Part shown: piece by piece, positions 1 through 5,677 of the stretch
Numbering within the stretch: position 1 is the stretch's first letter
Layout: every line of letters begins with the position of its first letter
Translations under genes and position numbers: made by a program
The notes under the pieces: model-generated
Told to the model about the DNA's origin: nothing
What the model saw: only the letters and a program-made list of their open reading frames with translations
Databases searched by the model: none
DNA from: Methylococcaceae bacterium
Lineage (GTDB): Bacteria > Pseudomonadota > Gammaproteobacteria > Methylococcales > Methylomonadaceae
Reading direction: 5' to 3'
Assembly: GCA_030618325.1 (NCBI GenBank)
Contig: JAUXDP010000209.1
Span: 1 to 5,747 of the forward strand
DNA length: 5,747 bases

Positions 1-566
1 GTCCAGTGCGATCACTACCAATGACTGATGATGAAAAGCAGCTTATCAAAGAACTCTGTTTGTTAACTGCTAAACCCACCATGTACATCGCCAATGTCCA
101 GGATGATGGTTTTGAAAACAATCCCATGTTGGATCAGGTTAAAGCCTTTGCTGACCAGGAGGGCGCTATTGTAGTATCAGTCTGTGCTGCAATAGAGGCG
201 GAAATTGTGCAATTAGAAGAGGATGAAAAACAAGAATTTCTTGACGACCTGGGCTTGAAAGAGCCAGGGTTAAATCGAGTGGTAAGGGCAGGCTATGAGC
301 TGTTAAATTTATCGACTTATTTTACCGCAGGGGTAAAAGAAGTAAGAGCCTGGACAATTCCGGTCGGGGCATCAGCGCCGCAAGCGGCTGGTGTCATTCA
401 TACTGATTTTGAAAAAGGCTTTATTCGTGCGGAAATTGTTTCTTATGATGATTTTATAGAAAATCAAGGTGAACAAGGAGCTAAGGATGCCGGGAAATGG
501 CGTTTGGAAGGCAAGGATTACCTGGTTCAGGATGGAGATGTCATTCATTTTCGCTTCAATGTTTGA
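1..566 (+). CDS. ychF: Redox-regulated ATPase YchF (Obg-like), C-terminal half, 5' end outside the window
   Basis: YchF/OLA1 proteins are cytosolic P-loop NTPases of the Obg family that prefer ATP, bind ribosomes and are linked to oxidative-stress responses. About 187 codons are visible, in frame from base 3; the family is usually ~363 residues, so the P-loop half lies upstream. The GTG at base 6 is read as an internal valine, because the frame is open to the left edge and family homology begins at once. Visible landmarks are the G4-like segment PTMYIANVQDDGF (bases 75-113), the G5-like segment VCAAIEAEI, EPGLNRVVRAGYELL, and the C-terminal TGS domain over roughly the last 85 residues (TYFTAGVKEVRAWTIPVG, HTDFEKGFIRAE, GEQGAKDAGKWR, ending DGDVIHFRFNV). 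The G4 site reads N-V-Q-D where many YchF proteins have N-x-x-E. No clear terminator follows; the tRNA promoter begins inside the stop codon. Identification is secure from conserved sequence alone. Confidence 0.97.
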   Translation, partial: PVRSLPMTDDEKQLIKELCLLTAKPTMYIANVQDDGFENNPMLDQVKAFADQEGAIVVSVCAAIEAEIVQLEEDEKQEFLDDLGLKEPGLNRVVRAGYELLNLSTYFTAGVKEVRAWTIPVGASAPQAAGVIHTDFEKGFIRAEIVSYDDFIENQGEQGAKDAGKWRLEGKDYLVQDGDVIHFRFNV

Positions 567-591
567 CAATTACTGGCGACATTAATAAAAT
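563..591 (+). promoter_or_regulatory. Sigma-70 promoter for the tRNA gene
   Basis: A perfect -35 box TTGACA (563-568) and a -10 box TAAAAT (586-591, one mismatch to TATAAT) are separated by exactly 17 bp. Transcription would start near 598, leaving a leader of about 20 nt before the tRNA at 620. The -35 box overlaps the TGA stop of ychF (564-566). Box sequences and spacing are seen directly; promoter activity is inferred. Confidence 0.8.
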
Positions 592-619
592 ACTTGGCTC
601 TTCAAAGTCTATTTTCAAT

Positions 620-697
620 GGCGATGTAGCTCAGTCCGGTTAGAGCGCAGGATTCATAACCCTGAGGTCGGTGGTTCGATCCCACCCATCGCCACCA
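620..697 (+). tRNA. tRNA-Met (CAU anticodon), probably elongator
   Basis: The 78-nt cloverleaf folds by eye. The acceptor stem GGCGATG/CATCGCC is perfect (620-626 with 687-693), the D arm GCTC/GAGC encloses a loop with the invariant GG, the anticodon loop TTCATAA is at 653-659 with CAT at 655-657, the T arm GGTGG/CCACC encloses TTCGATC, and A73 is followed by an encoded CCA (695-697). The G1-C72 pair and the lack of three consecutive GC pairs above the anticodon loop exclude the initiator. A CAU anticodon also occurs in tRNA-Ile whose C34 is converted to lysidine, so elongator Met is probable but not proved. The last pair of the anticodon stem is A652 opposite C660 (31-39), a mismatch. The 3' half appears to have served as an integration site: an integrase relic runs into it on the other strand. 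Confidence 0.95.
670..697. other. Candidate element attachment site (3' end of the tRNA gene)
   Basis: Integrases of tRNA-targeting phages and ICEs commonly recombine at the T arm and acceptor end of a tRNA gene, rebuilding the gene on insertion. Here the integrase relic lies immediately next to the tRNA 3' end with its C-terminus facing it. I saw no second copy of this stretch in the window, so the partner att site is outside or lost, and the exact core cannot be set. The call rests on context only. Confidence 0.4.
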
Positions 698-704
698 ATG
701 AAAT

Positions 705-735
705 CAAGTAGATAACTTGTTTATTATTTATTATT
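705..735 (+). terminator. Weak candidate terminator after the tRNA
   Basis: A 5-bp stem CAAGT/ACTTG (705-709 with 715-719) with a 5-nt loop is followed by a T-rich but A-interrupted tract, TTTATTATTTATTATT. The stem is short and AT-rich and the tract is not a clean T run, so termination would be inefficient if it occurs. It is the only hairpin with a T-rich tail I find soon after the tRNA. Confidence 0.3.
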
Positions 736-989
736 GGGATCACATTTTCTAATGTGTCAGAATTGTGCCAATTATCATCCAGCCTGTCAGCATAATTTGC
801 TAAATACTCTGGTGCAAGATGAGCATATTTGTGTACTATCTGAAAACTTGCCCAAACCACCCAACTCTTGTAAAACATGCAGCGGTGATCCGGTTTGAAC
901 ACTCCAGCTCGGCCAAGTATGCCTTAAATCGTGCCATTTAAAGTTTTCAATGTCAACGACAGATTGATTTTGGATCCAAGTAACAGGGC

Positions 990-1208
990 AATCATCGGTC
1001 GACCATTGACTTTCGGTAAATTCAGAAACTTTCTCAAGTTCGCTAGATCTACACTGGTTAAGCCAAAGAGCTGGTTCATGGCTGGCAGGGATGCGCTGGC
1101 TTTTAACATCTGGTAAATTTGGGCACGTTGCTTAATGCGTTGGGTACATAAATCGATTTTCAAGCTGTGATCAATAAAATCAGTGCATCGATCAACGCTA
1201 TTTCTCAA
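990..1208 (-). pseudogene. DUF2857-like ICE protein, relic
   Basis: A minus-strand frame starting with TTG at 1208 contains RIKQRAQIYQMLKAS, then MNQLFGLTSVDLANLRKFL and a GRP tripeptide (996-1004). The helix-turn-helix-like pattern 'FGL-x3-[DE][VL]-x2-[LR]R-x2-[LF]x-[GN]LP...GR' resembles, from memory, DUF2857 proteins, which sit with parA, parB and dnaB homologues in integrative conjugative elements of proteobacteria. Their function is not established; DNA binding is suggested by the fold. The fragment is shorter than the family (usually nearer 180 residues), has an in-frame stop just upstream of 1208, and runs out of frame into the integrase relic near 985-1005 with the expected C-terminal part missing. 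Intact elements normally have many genes between these two, so a large deletion probably joined them. The family assignment is moderate; a homology search should precede its use. Confidence 0.5.
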
Positions 1209-1263
1209 TACATGACGATATTAAACGGTAATAGCACGTCAAATCGAAGGTTTACATTGCAAA

Positions 1264-1362
1264 CTATTGCGCTTCAATGCGCAGCTTTAGATACCCATAT
1301 GTAATCATTCTTTCATGTTCTTCAAAACTCATTTTCAGTAGCGGTTTTCTATCAATCCTTTA
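1264..1362 (-). pseudogene. Unassigned short frame, possible gene relic
   Basis: This minus-strand frame is open from about 1362 to a TAG at 1264-1266. It reads RIDRKPLLKMSFEEHER, then MITYGYLKLRIEAQ. An ATG at 1332 would give a 22-residue peptide, but no convincing ribosome binding site precedes it. It begins just where the 1352-1459 frame ends, in a different frame, so the two may be parts of one frameshifted gene. I do not recognise a family. Confidence 0.25.
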
Positions 1363-1459
1363 GTACGGTAATCGAGTCAGGTGGGATAAAGACAGTACGA
1401 CTTCCGGCGCGGAGCCCCAACTTTAATTCTTTTTCTGAGAGTTGGGTAAGATCGGCCAT
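1352..1459 (-). pseudogene. Unassigned 35-codon frame, possible gene start or relic
   Basis: ATG at 1459 opens a 35-residue frame that begins MADLTQLSEKELKLGL and continues RAGSRTVFIPPDSITVL before TGA at 1352-1354. The composition (charged amphipathic start, then a beta-like VFIPP segment) looks like real coding sequence more than chance. It starts 12 bp after the stop of the preceding minus-strand frame, an operon-like arrangement. There is no clear Shine-Dalgarno sequence, and the ATG lies inside one arm of the palindrome at 1448-1485. It may be the N-terminus of a gene frameshifted near 1355. No family recognised. Confidence 0.3.
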
Positions 1460-1485
1460 GACGAATGTTTATTATGGCTGATCTT
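1448..1485. repeat. Imperfect inverted repeat, 12-bp arms
   Basis: AAGATCGGCCAT (1448-1459) is matched by ATGGCTGATCTT (1474-1485), 11 of 12 positions pairing around a 14-nt spacer. It spans the junction between two minus-strand frame fragments and covers the ATG of one. It could be an operator or a transcript hairpin. No T run follows on the plus strand (GTTTGGTG), so an intrinsic terminator in that direction is unlikely. Confidence 0.6.
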
Positions 1486-1573
1486 GTTTGGTGTATCGAC
1501 TTTGTAAGGATTCTGCGAGGATATCTAGCCCACTATCATGCAGAGCGAAAGCATCAGGGAAAAGGCAGTGTCC
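1472..1573 (-). pseudogene. Unassigned frame fragment, possible C-terminus of a lost gene
   Basis: After a TGA at 1574-1576 the minus strand is open for 33 codons to TAA at 1472-1474. It reads CLFPDAFALHDSGLD followed by ILAESLQSRYTKQDQP. There is no ATG in frame, so it would be the 3' end of a gene whose upstream part is gone or frameshifted. The predicted helix ILAESLQSRY and polar tail are plausible for a protein C-terminus. I cannot name a family. Confidence 0.3.
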
Positions 1574-1595
1574 TCATGTTTACTGCTAGTCTAAG

Positions 1596-1724
1596 CTAAT
1601 AAGCCGACCTAATGTGTCCGTAAATTGTCGAGAAAGGCTCGGTGGATTGCTGAATATTACCATCAAGAAGCCACATGAAGAATTTTTCCCATACAGGTTT
1701 AATAAACAAACGTACAAAAGGCAA
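1596..1724 (-). pseudogene. Unassigned frame fragment, aromatic-rich
   Basis: Between a TGA at 1725-1727 and a TAG at 1596-1598 the minus strand is open for 42 codons. It reads LPFVRLFIKPVWEKFF, then MWLLDGNIQQSTEPF and STIYGHIRSAY. TTG at 1724 or ATG at about 1676 could start it, without an evident ribosome binding site. The translation looks more protein-like than a random AT-rich frame. The opposite strand is also open here, but its peptide looks like a shadow. It probably belongs to the same eroded element; no family recognised. Confidence 0.3.
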
Positions 1725-1741
1725 TCAATATGTCATATAGT
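1713..1741 (+). promoter_or_regulatory. Tentative promoter of the helicase-SWIM operon
   Basis: TATAGT at 1736-1741 is a fair -10 box 32 bp before the helicase ATG, but the hexamer 17 bp upstream (TACAAA, 1713-1718) is a poor -35. An 11-bp palindrome, ATATG-T-CATAT (1728-1738), overlaps the -10 and could bind a regulator. TACAGGTTT also occurs twice nearby (1692-1700 and 1741-1749). All of this is weak in AT-rich DNA. Confidence 0.25.
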
Positions 1742-1773
1742 ACAGGTTTGTCATTATTCAGCAATTACAGAGC

Positions 1774-4700
1774 ATGAAAGTTATTCATGGAATTTGGGTT
1801 CCCGATACAAAAGTAGTTTTTGTTCAAAAAGGCCAGTTTTATATTTGGGTGGAAACGGATGAAGTTAAAACCAGAGACATCAAGGGCCTACATCCTCAGC
1901 AGTTACGCGAAAAGGCTTGTTTGGATTTTTTAAAGACTACTTTTGCTTATAATTTAAATCTAAGCGATCCTATCCCACAGTTACACAGCGTTTATTTACC
2001 TACTATAGATAACAAACCTTTACCTGATCCAGAGTTGCTTTTTAGTGAGGTGAGTGAGGATACTGCGTTACTGGCATGGCAGGTGTTTGCCTGCCCTTTG
2101 CCCACTCCGTTAAAAACTATTGGTGATATTTATTTTATAAGCCATTATCAACTTGAAGATGTGCGTATCAGTGGTGATTTTTTATTTTGGTACTATTTTA
2201 GTCAATCATTAAAACAAGTACTTTATAAAGATCAATATATTCCTACGGTTTTAGCCGAAAAATCCAATACTAAAACCAAGCTTTATCGCTGTTGGAAAAT
2301 TATTTCACCTGCTTATGAGGCTTTAATCGAACAAGCGGTTAAATCAATGCCTTTAGCTTGCTCGCAAATTTATAAAGCTGAATCTTTGTTACGACATTTT
2401 GCTGAAGTGATAATTAACCAAATTTTAGAATCCAGTATTCGGCAGCTACCAAGAGTCTTCACTAACAAATTGCAAAATGATTTCTTAGAAACCATTCTCT
2501 TAGGTCGCCAATATGATAAACCCATTACCACGACCAACAAAATTCCAGAAGAATTTCAGCAATGGTTCCAATGGCAGCAGAAGTTCTTGCACATTCAGCA
2601 ACAAAGTACATTGCAATTAGGGTTTCAATTAATTGAAGCTGATCCTGATCGAGTAGATCATTGGCAGTTGAGCTTTGTATTATGTTCGCATAAAGATCAT
2701 TCTTTTAAGCTCGACTTAGCAGATTTTTGGGCGCAGGGTGAACGTTATCATGAACTCCTTACTCAACAATTCGGTGATAATATTGAACAGCAATTGTTAG
2801 TTAATCTAGCGCATGCTGCCAGAATTTATCCCAAACTTTGGCAAGGTATGGAAACGACTGAGCCTGCAAGTTTAATACTTGGCCTGGATGAAGCATTTGA
2901 GTTTTTACAAGAGTCTGCCTGGGTTTTGGAGGATGCAGGTTTTAGAGTCGTTATCCCTGCTCGTCTTACGCCTAAAGGACGGCGACGAGCAAAAATGCGC
3001 CTTCGCACTGGCAGTAAAAAAACAAGCAGCAGTAACTCTGCAACCTCTTATTTAAGCTTAGATTCATTAACTGATTATCACTATGAGTTTGCCATGGGTG
3101 ATGAATCGGTATCGCCTGAAGAATGGCAGCAATTAGTCGAAATGAAAACGCCACTAGTACATTTTCGAGGTCAATGGATGGAGTTAGATCGTGACAAAAT
3201 GCAAGAAATGTTAGCATTTTGGCATCAACAAAAAGACAATCCGGATGATTTGTCGGTCCTGGAGTTATTGAAAAAACTGGCGGAGGAAGGCGATAGCTTA
3301 GAAGTTGATGCCAGCGACAGTTTGGCGGATATGTTGTCAAAACTCAATGATAGCAGCCAGTTAAAATCAATTGGGAATCCACCACAATTACTTGCTGAGT
3401 TACGAGATTATCAAAAACGTGGGGTATCGTGGTTACGATATTTAGAAACATTGGGTTTAAATGGTTGTTTAGCCGATGACATGGGTTTAGGAAAAACCAT
3501 GCAAGTGATTACAACGCTCATACTAGAAAAGGAGGCTGGTAAGACTGGGCCGACCTTATTGATTGCTCCAACTTCAGTTATCGGGAATTGGCAAAAAGAA
3601 ATTGAAAAATTTGCCCCACATTTAACAACCTTCATTCATCATGGTGCTCAACGAGAAAAAGATAGTGCAGCTTTCGCCAAGCTGTGTTCACAACAAGATA
3701 TGCTGATTACCTCTTATACCTTAGCGCGAAAAGATAATGCTTTGTTGAATAGCATTGCCTGGCATCGCGTGGTATTGGATGAAGCGCAAAATATTAAAAA
3801 CCCCAAAGCAGCACAAACCAAAGCGATTTTAAAATTTAAGGCTAAACATCGTTTAGCGTTAACCGGGACTCCGGTAGAAAATCGTTTGATGGATTTGTGG
3901 TCAATTTTTAATTTTTTAAATCCGAATTATTTAGGTAAACAAACTCAATTTCGCAAGGCTTATGAACTACCGATACAACGCCATAATGATCCAGTGCAAT
4001 CAGCGATTTTAAAACAACTGATTCAACCGTTTATTTTGCGGCGCTTGAAAACCGATAAAAATATTATTAAAGATTTGCCTGATAAAATCGAAAACAAACA
4101 ATATTGTAATCTTAGCAAGGAGCAAGCCTCGTTATATCAAGCGGTAGTAAAAGATGTCGAGGAGCAATTGGATGCAAGTGAAGGCATTCAGCGTCAAGGT
4201 TTAATGCTATCGACCTTGATGAAATTAAAACAAATCTGTAATCATCCGATGCAGTTTTTACAAGATGATAGCCCGTTTACGGCTGAACGTTCACATAAAT
4301 TAGAGCGTTTAACGGATATGCTGGAAGAAGCAGTTGCCGAAGGGGATAGCGTGCTAATTTTTACCCAATTTACTGAAATTGGTGACCAGCTATTGCAATA
4401 TTTAAGTAAAGAAAAACATTATCCCAGTCATTATATACATGGCGGCGTCAGTCGCAAAAAACGTGAGCAAATGATTGCTGATTTCCAAGACCCGGACAGC
4501 CCACCGTCGATTTTTATTCTGTCACTCAAAGCGGGCGGGGTAGGGATTACCTTAACCCGTGCCAACCATGTCTTCCATTTTGACCGTTGGTGGAATCCAG
4601 CCGTAGAAAACCAAGCTACAGACCGAGCTTTCCGTATTGGACAGAAAAAGAATGTGTTTGTGCATAAATTTATAACCTTGGGGACTTTAGAAGAACGTAT

Positions 4701-4836
4701 CGACGAAATGATTGAAGCTAAACAAAAAATGGCTGATAGCATTATTGGCAATGATGAAAGCTGGTTAACCAAACTAGATAACCAAGCTTTCAAAGAGTTG
4801 ATCGCATTAAACAAAAACAGCATTATGGAAGGTTAA
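1774..4836 (+). CDS. SNF2-family DEAD/DEAH-box helicase-like ATPase
   Basis: SNF2 proteins are superfamily 2 ATPases that translocate on double-stranded DNA and remodel protein-DNA complexes, usually without unwinding strands. Residues 1 to about 350 form the N-terminal extension typical of the bacterial branch (opening MKVIHGIWVPD). Residues ~365-510 match the SNF2-associated domain (LGLDEAFEFLQESAWVLE, GFRVVIPARL), with a basic, serine-rich patch at ~400-425. The motor follows: LRDYQ (Q547), motif I DDMGLGKT (568-575, Lys574), Ia LLIAPTSVIGNW, motif II DEAQ (669-672), motif III LTGTP (696-700), LRRLKTD, motif IV VLIFTQFT, motif V LKAGGVGITLT (918-928), and motif VI DRAFRIGQ (950-957, Arg951 and Arg954). 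No catalytic motif is missing. DEAQ instead of DEAH is common in this branch. At 1020 residues the length is normal. The start at 1774 is the first ATG after the in-frame stop at 1738-1740; its ribosome site is weak. The gene heads an operon with the SWIM protein. Substrate and pathway are unknown. Confidence 0.95.
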   Translation: MKVIHGIWVPDTKVVFVQKGQFYIWVETDEVKTRDIKGLHPQQLREKACLDFLKTTFAYNLNLSDPIPQLHSVYLPTIDNKPLPDPELLFSEVSEDTALLAWQVFACPLPTPLKTIGDIYFISHYQLEDVRISGDFLFWYYFSQSLKQVLYKDQYIPTVLAEKSNTKTKLYRCWKIISPAYEALIEQAVKSMPLACSQIYKAESLLRHFAEVIINQILESSIRQLPRVFTNKLQNDFLETILLGRQYDKPITTTNKIPEEFQQWFQWQQKFLHIQQQSTLQLGFQLIEADPDRVDHWQLSFVLCSHKDHSFKLDLADFWAQGERYHELLTQQFGDNIEQQLLVNLAHAARIYPKLWQGMETTEPASLILGLDEAFEFLQESAWVLEDAGFRVVIPARLTPKGRRRAKMRLRTGSKKTSSSNSATSYLSLDSLTDYHYEFAMGDESVSPEEWQQLVEMKTPLVHFRGQWMELDRDKMQEMLAFWHQQKDNPDDLSVLELLKKLAEEGDSLEVDASDSLADMLSKLNDSSQLKSIGNPPQLLAELRDYQKRGVSWLRYLETLGLNGCLADDMGLGKTMQVITTLILEKEAGKTGPTLLIAPTSVIGNWQKEIEKFAPHLTTFIHHGAQREKDSAAFAKLCSQQDMLITSYTLARKDNALLNSIAWHRVVLDEAQNIKNPKAAQTKAILKFKAKHRLALTGTPVENRLMDLWSIFNFLNPNYLGKQTQFRKAYELPIQRHNDPVQSAILKQLIQPFILRRLKTDKNIIKDLPDKIENKQYCNLSKEQASLYQAVVKDVEEQLDASEGIQRQGLMLSTLMKLKQICNHPMQFLQDDSPFTAERSHKLERLTDMLEEAVAEGDSVLIFTQFTEIGDQLLQYLSKEKHYPSHYIHGGVSRKKREQMIADFQDPDSPPSIFILSLKAGGVGITLTRANHVFHFDRWWNPAVENQATDRAFRIGQKKNVFVHKFITLGTLEERIDEMIEAKQKMADSIIGNDESWLTKLDNQAFKELIALNKNSIMEG
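4827..4832 (+). promoter_or_regulatory. Ribosome binding site of the SWIM gene
   Basis: GGAAGG lies 5 nt before the ATG at 4838, inside the last codons of the helicase gene. With only one base between the helicase TAA (4834-4836) and that ATG, it points to coupled translation and supports 4838 as the true start. Confidence 0.65.
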
Positions 4837-4837
4837 G

Positions 4838-5677
4838 ATGAGTTCAAAGACTAAAACCTGGTGGGGTGAGCGCTTACTTGATGCGTTAGAAGACTTTACC
4901 GATAGTGGCCGTTTAGCGCGGGGACGTGCTTATGCCAGTGACCGTCGGGTCAAGCAATGGCTAATAAAAAAAGGTGTCGTCCTAGCGAAAATTCGTGGCA
5001 ATACAAATCCATATTTTGGCGTTTATAAAGAACCCACTTATAAAACTGAAGTACAAATGGCTCATCTCACGCAAGCACAATGGAAACCAATCATTGCACG
5101 TTTAACCCAACGCGCCAGTTTTATCGCAAAACTGTTGGTTGATGAAATTCCTGAAAATATAGAAGAAGTGTTTGCGGAATTTAAAACCCATTTATTGCCG
5201 AAAAGTTATAAAGACTTTAAGGTTTCCTGTGACTGCCCTGATTATGTCGTACCCTGTAAGCACATTGCAGGTATTTGTTATCGACTTGCCAGTATTTTAG
5301 ATAACAAGCCATTATTGTTATTTGAAATGCGCGGGCTTGCACCTGAAAAGTTGCACCAGGAATTAATAAAATCTCCGCTAGGTAAAATTCTGGCCGATGC
5401 GCAAGTGACAAATGTTAGTGAATTTACAGCGGTAGAAAGTTTTTATACCCAGCCTGAACTGATCGCAATGCCTGAGAAAATTCAGCTAAAACAATTTTGG
5501 CATGGCGTCGTTCCTTTACCTAAAGAATTACCCCCGCATCAGGAAGCAACTATTCCTGCGGTATTGATTAAAAAAGGCGGGGATTACCCGGCTTTTTGGC
5601 ATAAGCAAGGCTCGTTTATTGCTGTAATGGAAGATTATTATTTACGGATGCGCAAAAATAATCAGAAACAAATATAA
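4838..5677 (+). CDS. SWIM zinc-finger protein, partner of the SNF2 ATPase
   Basis: SWIM domains are CxCx(n)CxH zinc-binding modules, found in SNF2-associated proteins and MuDR transposases, thought to bind DNA or proteins. The motif is complete: C131-D-C133-P-(x5)-C140-K-H142, followed by IAGICYRLASILDNKP and LFEMRGL. Around it is the full bacterial family architecture: an N-terminal segment with TWWGERLLDAL and RLARGRAYASDRRV (residues ~8-40), a helical stretch with IPENIEEVFAEF (~104-115), and a C-terminal FWHG...PAVLIKKGGDYPAFW region, ending basic (RMRKNNQKQI). No signal peptide or membrane segment is seen, so it is probably cytosolic. At 279 residues it is normal for the family. It starts one base after the helicase stop, so the two products are probably made together and may act as a complex; this is inferred from the recurring gene pair (B. 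subtilis ywqA-ywqB). Biochemical function is not known. Confidence 0.93.
   Translation: MSSKTKTWWGERLLDALEDFTDSGRLARGRAYASDRRVKQWLIKKGVVLAKIRGNTNPYFGVYKEPTYKTEVQMAHLTQAQWKPIIARLTQRASFIAKLLVDEIPENIEEVFAEFKTHLLPKSYKDFKVSCDCPDYVVPCKHIAGICYRLASILDNKPLLLFEMRGLAPEKLHQELIKSPLGKILADAQVTNVSEFTAVESFYTQPELIAMPEKIQLKQFWHGVVPLPKELPPHQEATIPAVLIKKGGDYPAFWHKQGSFIAVMEDYYLRMRKNNQKQI

Larger units (their letters stand above)
654..993 (-). pseudogene. Tyrosine recombinase (phage/ICE integrase), C-terminal relic with frameshift
   Basis: Tyrosine recombinases insert and excise mobile DNA through a covalent 3'-phosphotyrosine intermediate. On the minus strand one frame gives PVTWIQNQS (from about 987), then IENFKWHDLRHTWPSW and VQTGSPLHVLQELGG. 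The next frame then continues WASFQIVHKYAHLAPEYL and ANYADRL. Together these match the end of the integrase catalytic domain: the HxxR box (His at 931-933, Arg at 922-924), the Trp of GGW, and the nucleophile Tyr of KYAHL (825-827). The frames switch at the AAA run 854-856; removing one base restores GGWASF, so a 1-nt insertion is the simplest cause. The N-terminal arm, core-binding domain and first catalytic Arg are absent. Spacing between QNQS and DIENF also looks short, suggesting a small deletion. The frame runs on antisense through the tRNA 3' half and stops at 654-656, a typical outcome for tRNA-targeting integrases. It cannot make an active enzyme. Confidence 0.85.
1209..1773. other. 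Decayed intergenic stretch with minus-strand reading-frame fragments
   Basis: These 565 bases contain no intact gene. The plus strand offers only one frame, which overlaps the helicase start out of frame and looks like a shadow. The minus strand holds a series of short frames with natural-looking translations, each cut by stops: 1596-1724, 1472-1573, 1352-1459 and 1264-1332 (22 codons from ATG at 1332, beginning MSFEEHERM). They share orientation with the DUF2857-like and integrase relics, so the simplest reading is an old minus-strand operon of a mobile element, now eroded. An imperfect palindrome (1448-1485) and the upstream region of the helicase operon also lie here. Confidence 0.6.

Noticed and set aside
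372..569. Minus-strand frame inside ychF
   Set aside because: It is fully antisense to the conserved TGS-domain coding sequence.
620..697. Initiator tRNA-fMet
   Set aside because: The acceptor stem has a G1-C72 pair, and the anticodon stem lacks the three consecutive GC pairs of initiators.
654..902. Minus-strand 82-residue frame ending MGGIEPPTSGL as an independent protein
   Set aside because: The GGIEPPTS tail is the familiar antisense translation of a tRNA 3' half. The rest is the last part of the integrase relic, so it is one segment of a pseudogene rather than a gene.
931..1116. Plus-strand 61-codon frame
   Set aside because: It lies opposite the integrase and DUF2857-like relics, has no ribosome binding site, and its translation shows no recognisable pattern.
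1416..1446. Short inverted repeat CCCAACT/AGTTGGG
   Set aside because: The 7-bp arms around a 17-nt loop are only marginally notable and lie within a possible coding fragment.
1614..1862. Plus-strand 82-codon frame ahead of the helicase
   Set aside because: It overlaps the helicase start by about 90 bases in another frame, and its translation is compositionally odd. The helicase N-terminus is well supported.
2972..3340. Minus-strand 122-codon frame inside the helicase gene (and similar ones at 4431-4823 and 5217-5411)
   Set aside because: These are antisense to conserved domains of the SNF2 or SWIM genes, with no start signals or recognisable motifs.
1774..5677. A new anti-phage defence system
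   Set aside because: Both genes fit known families that recur as a pair in bacteria without a proved defence role. No nuclease, protease, methyltransferase or other effector is in the window.
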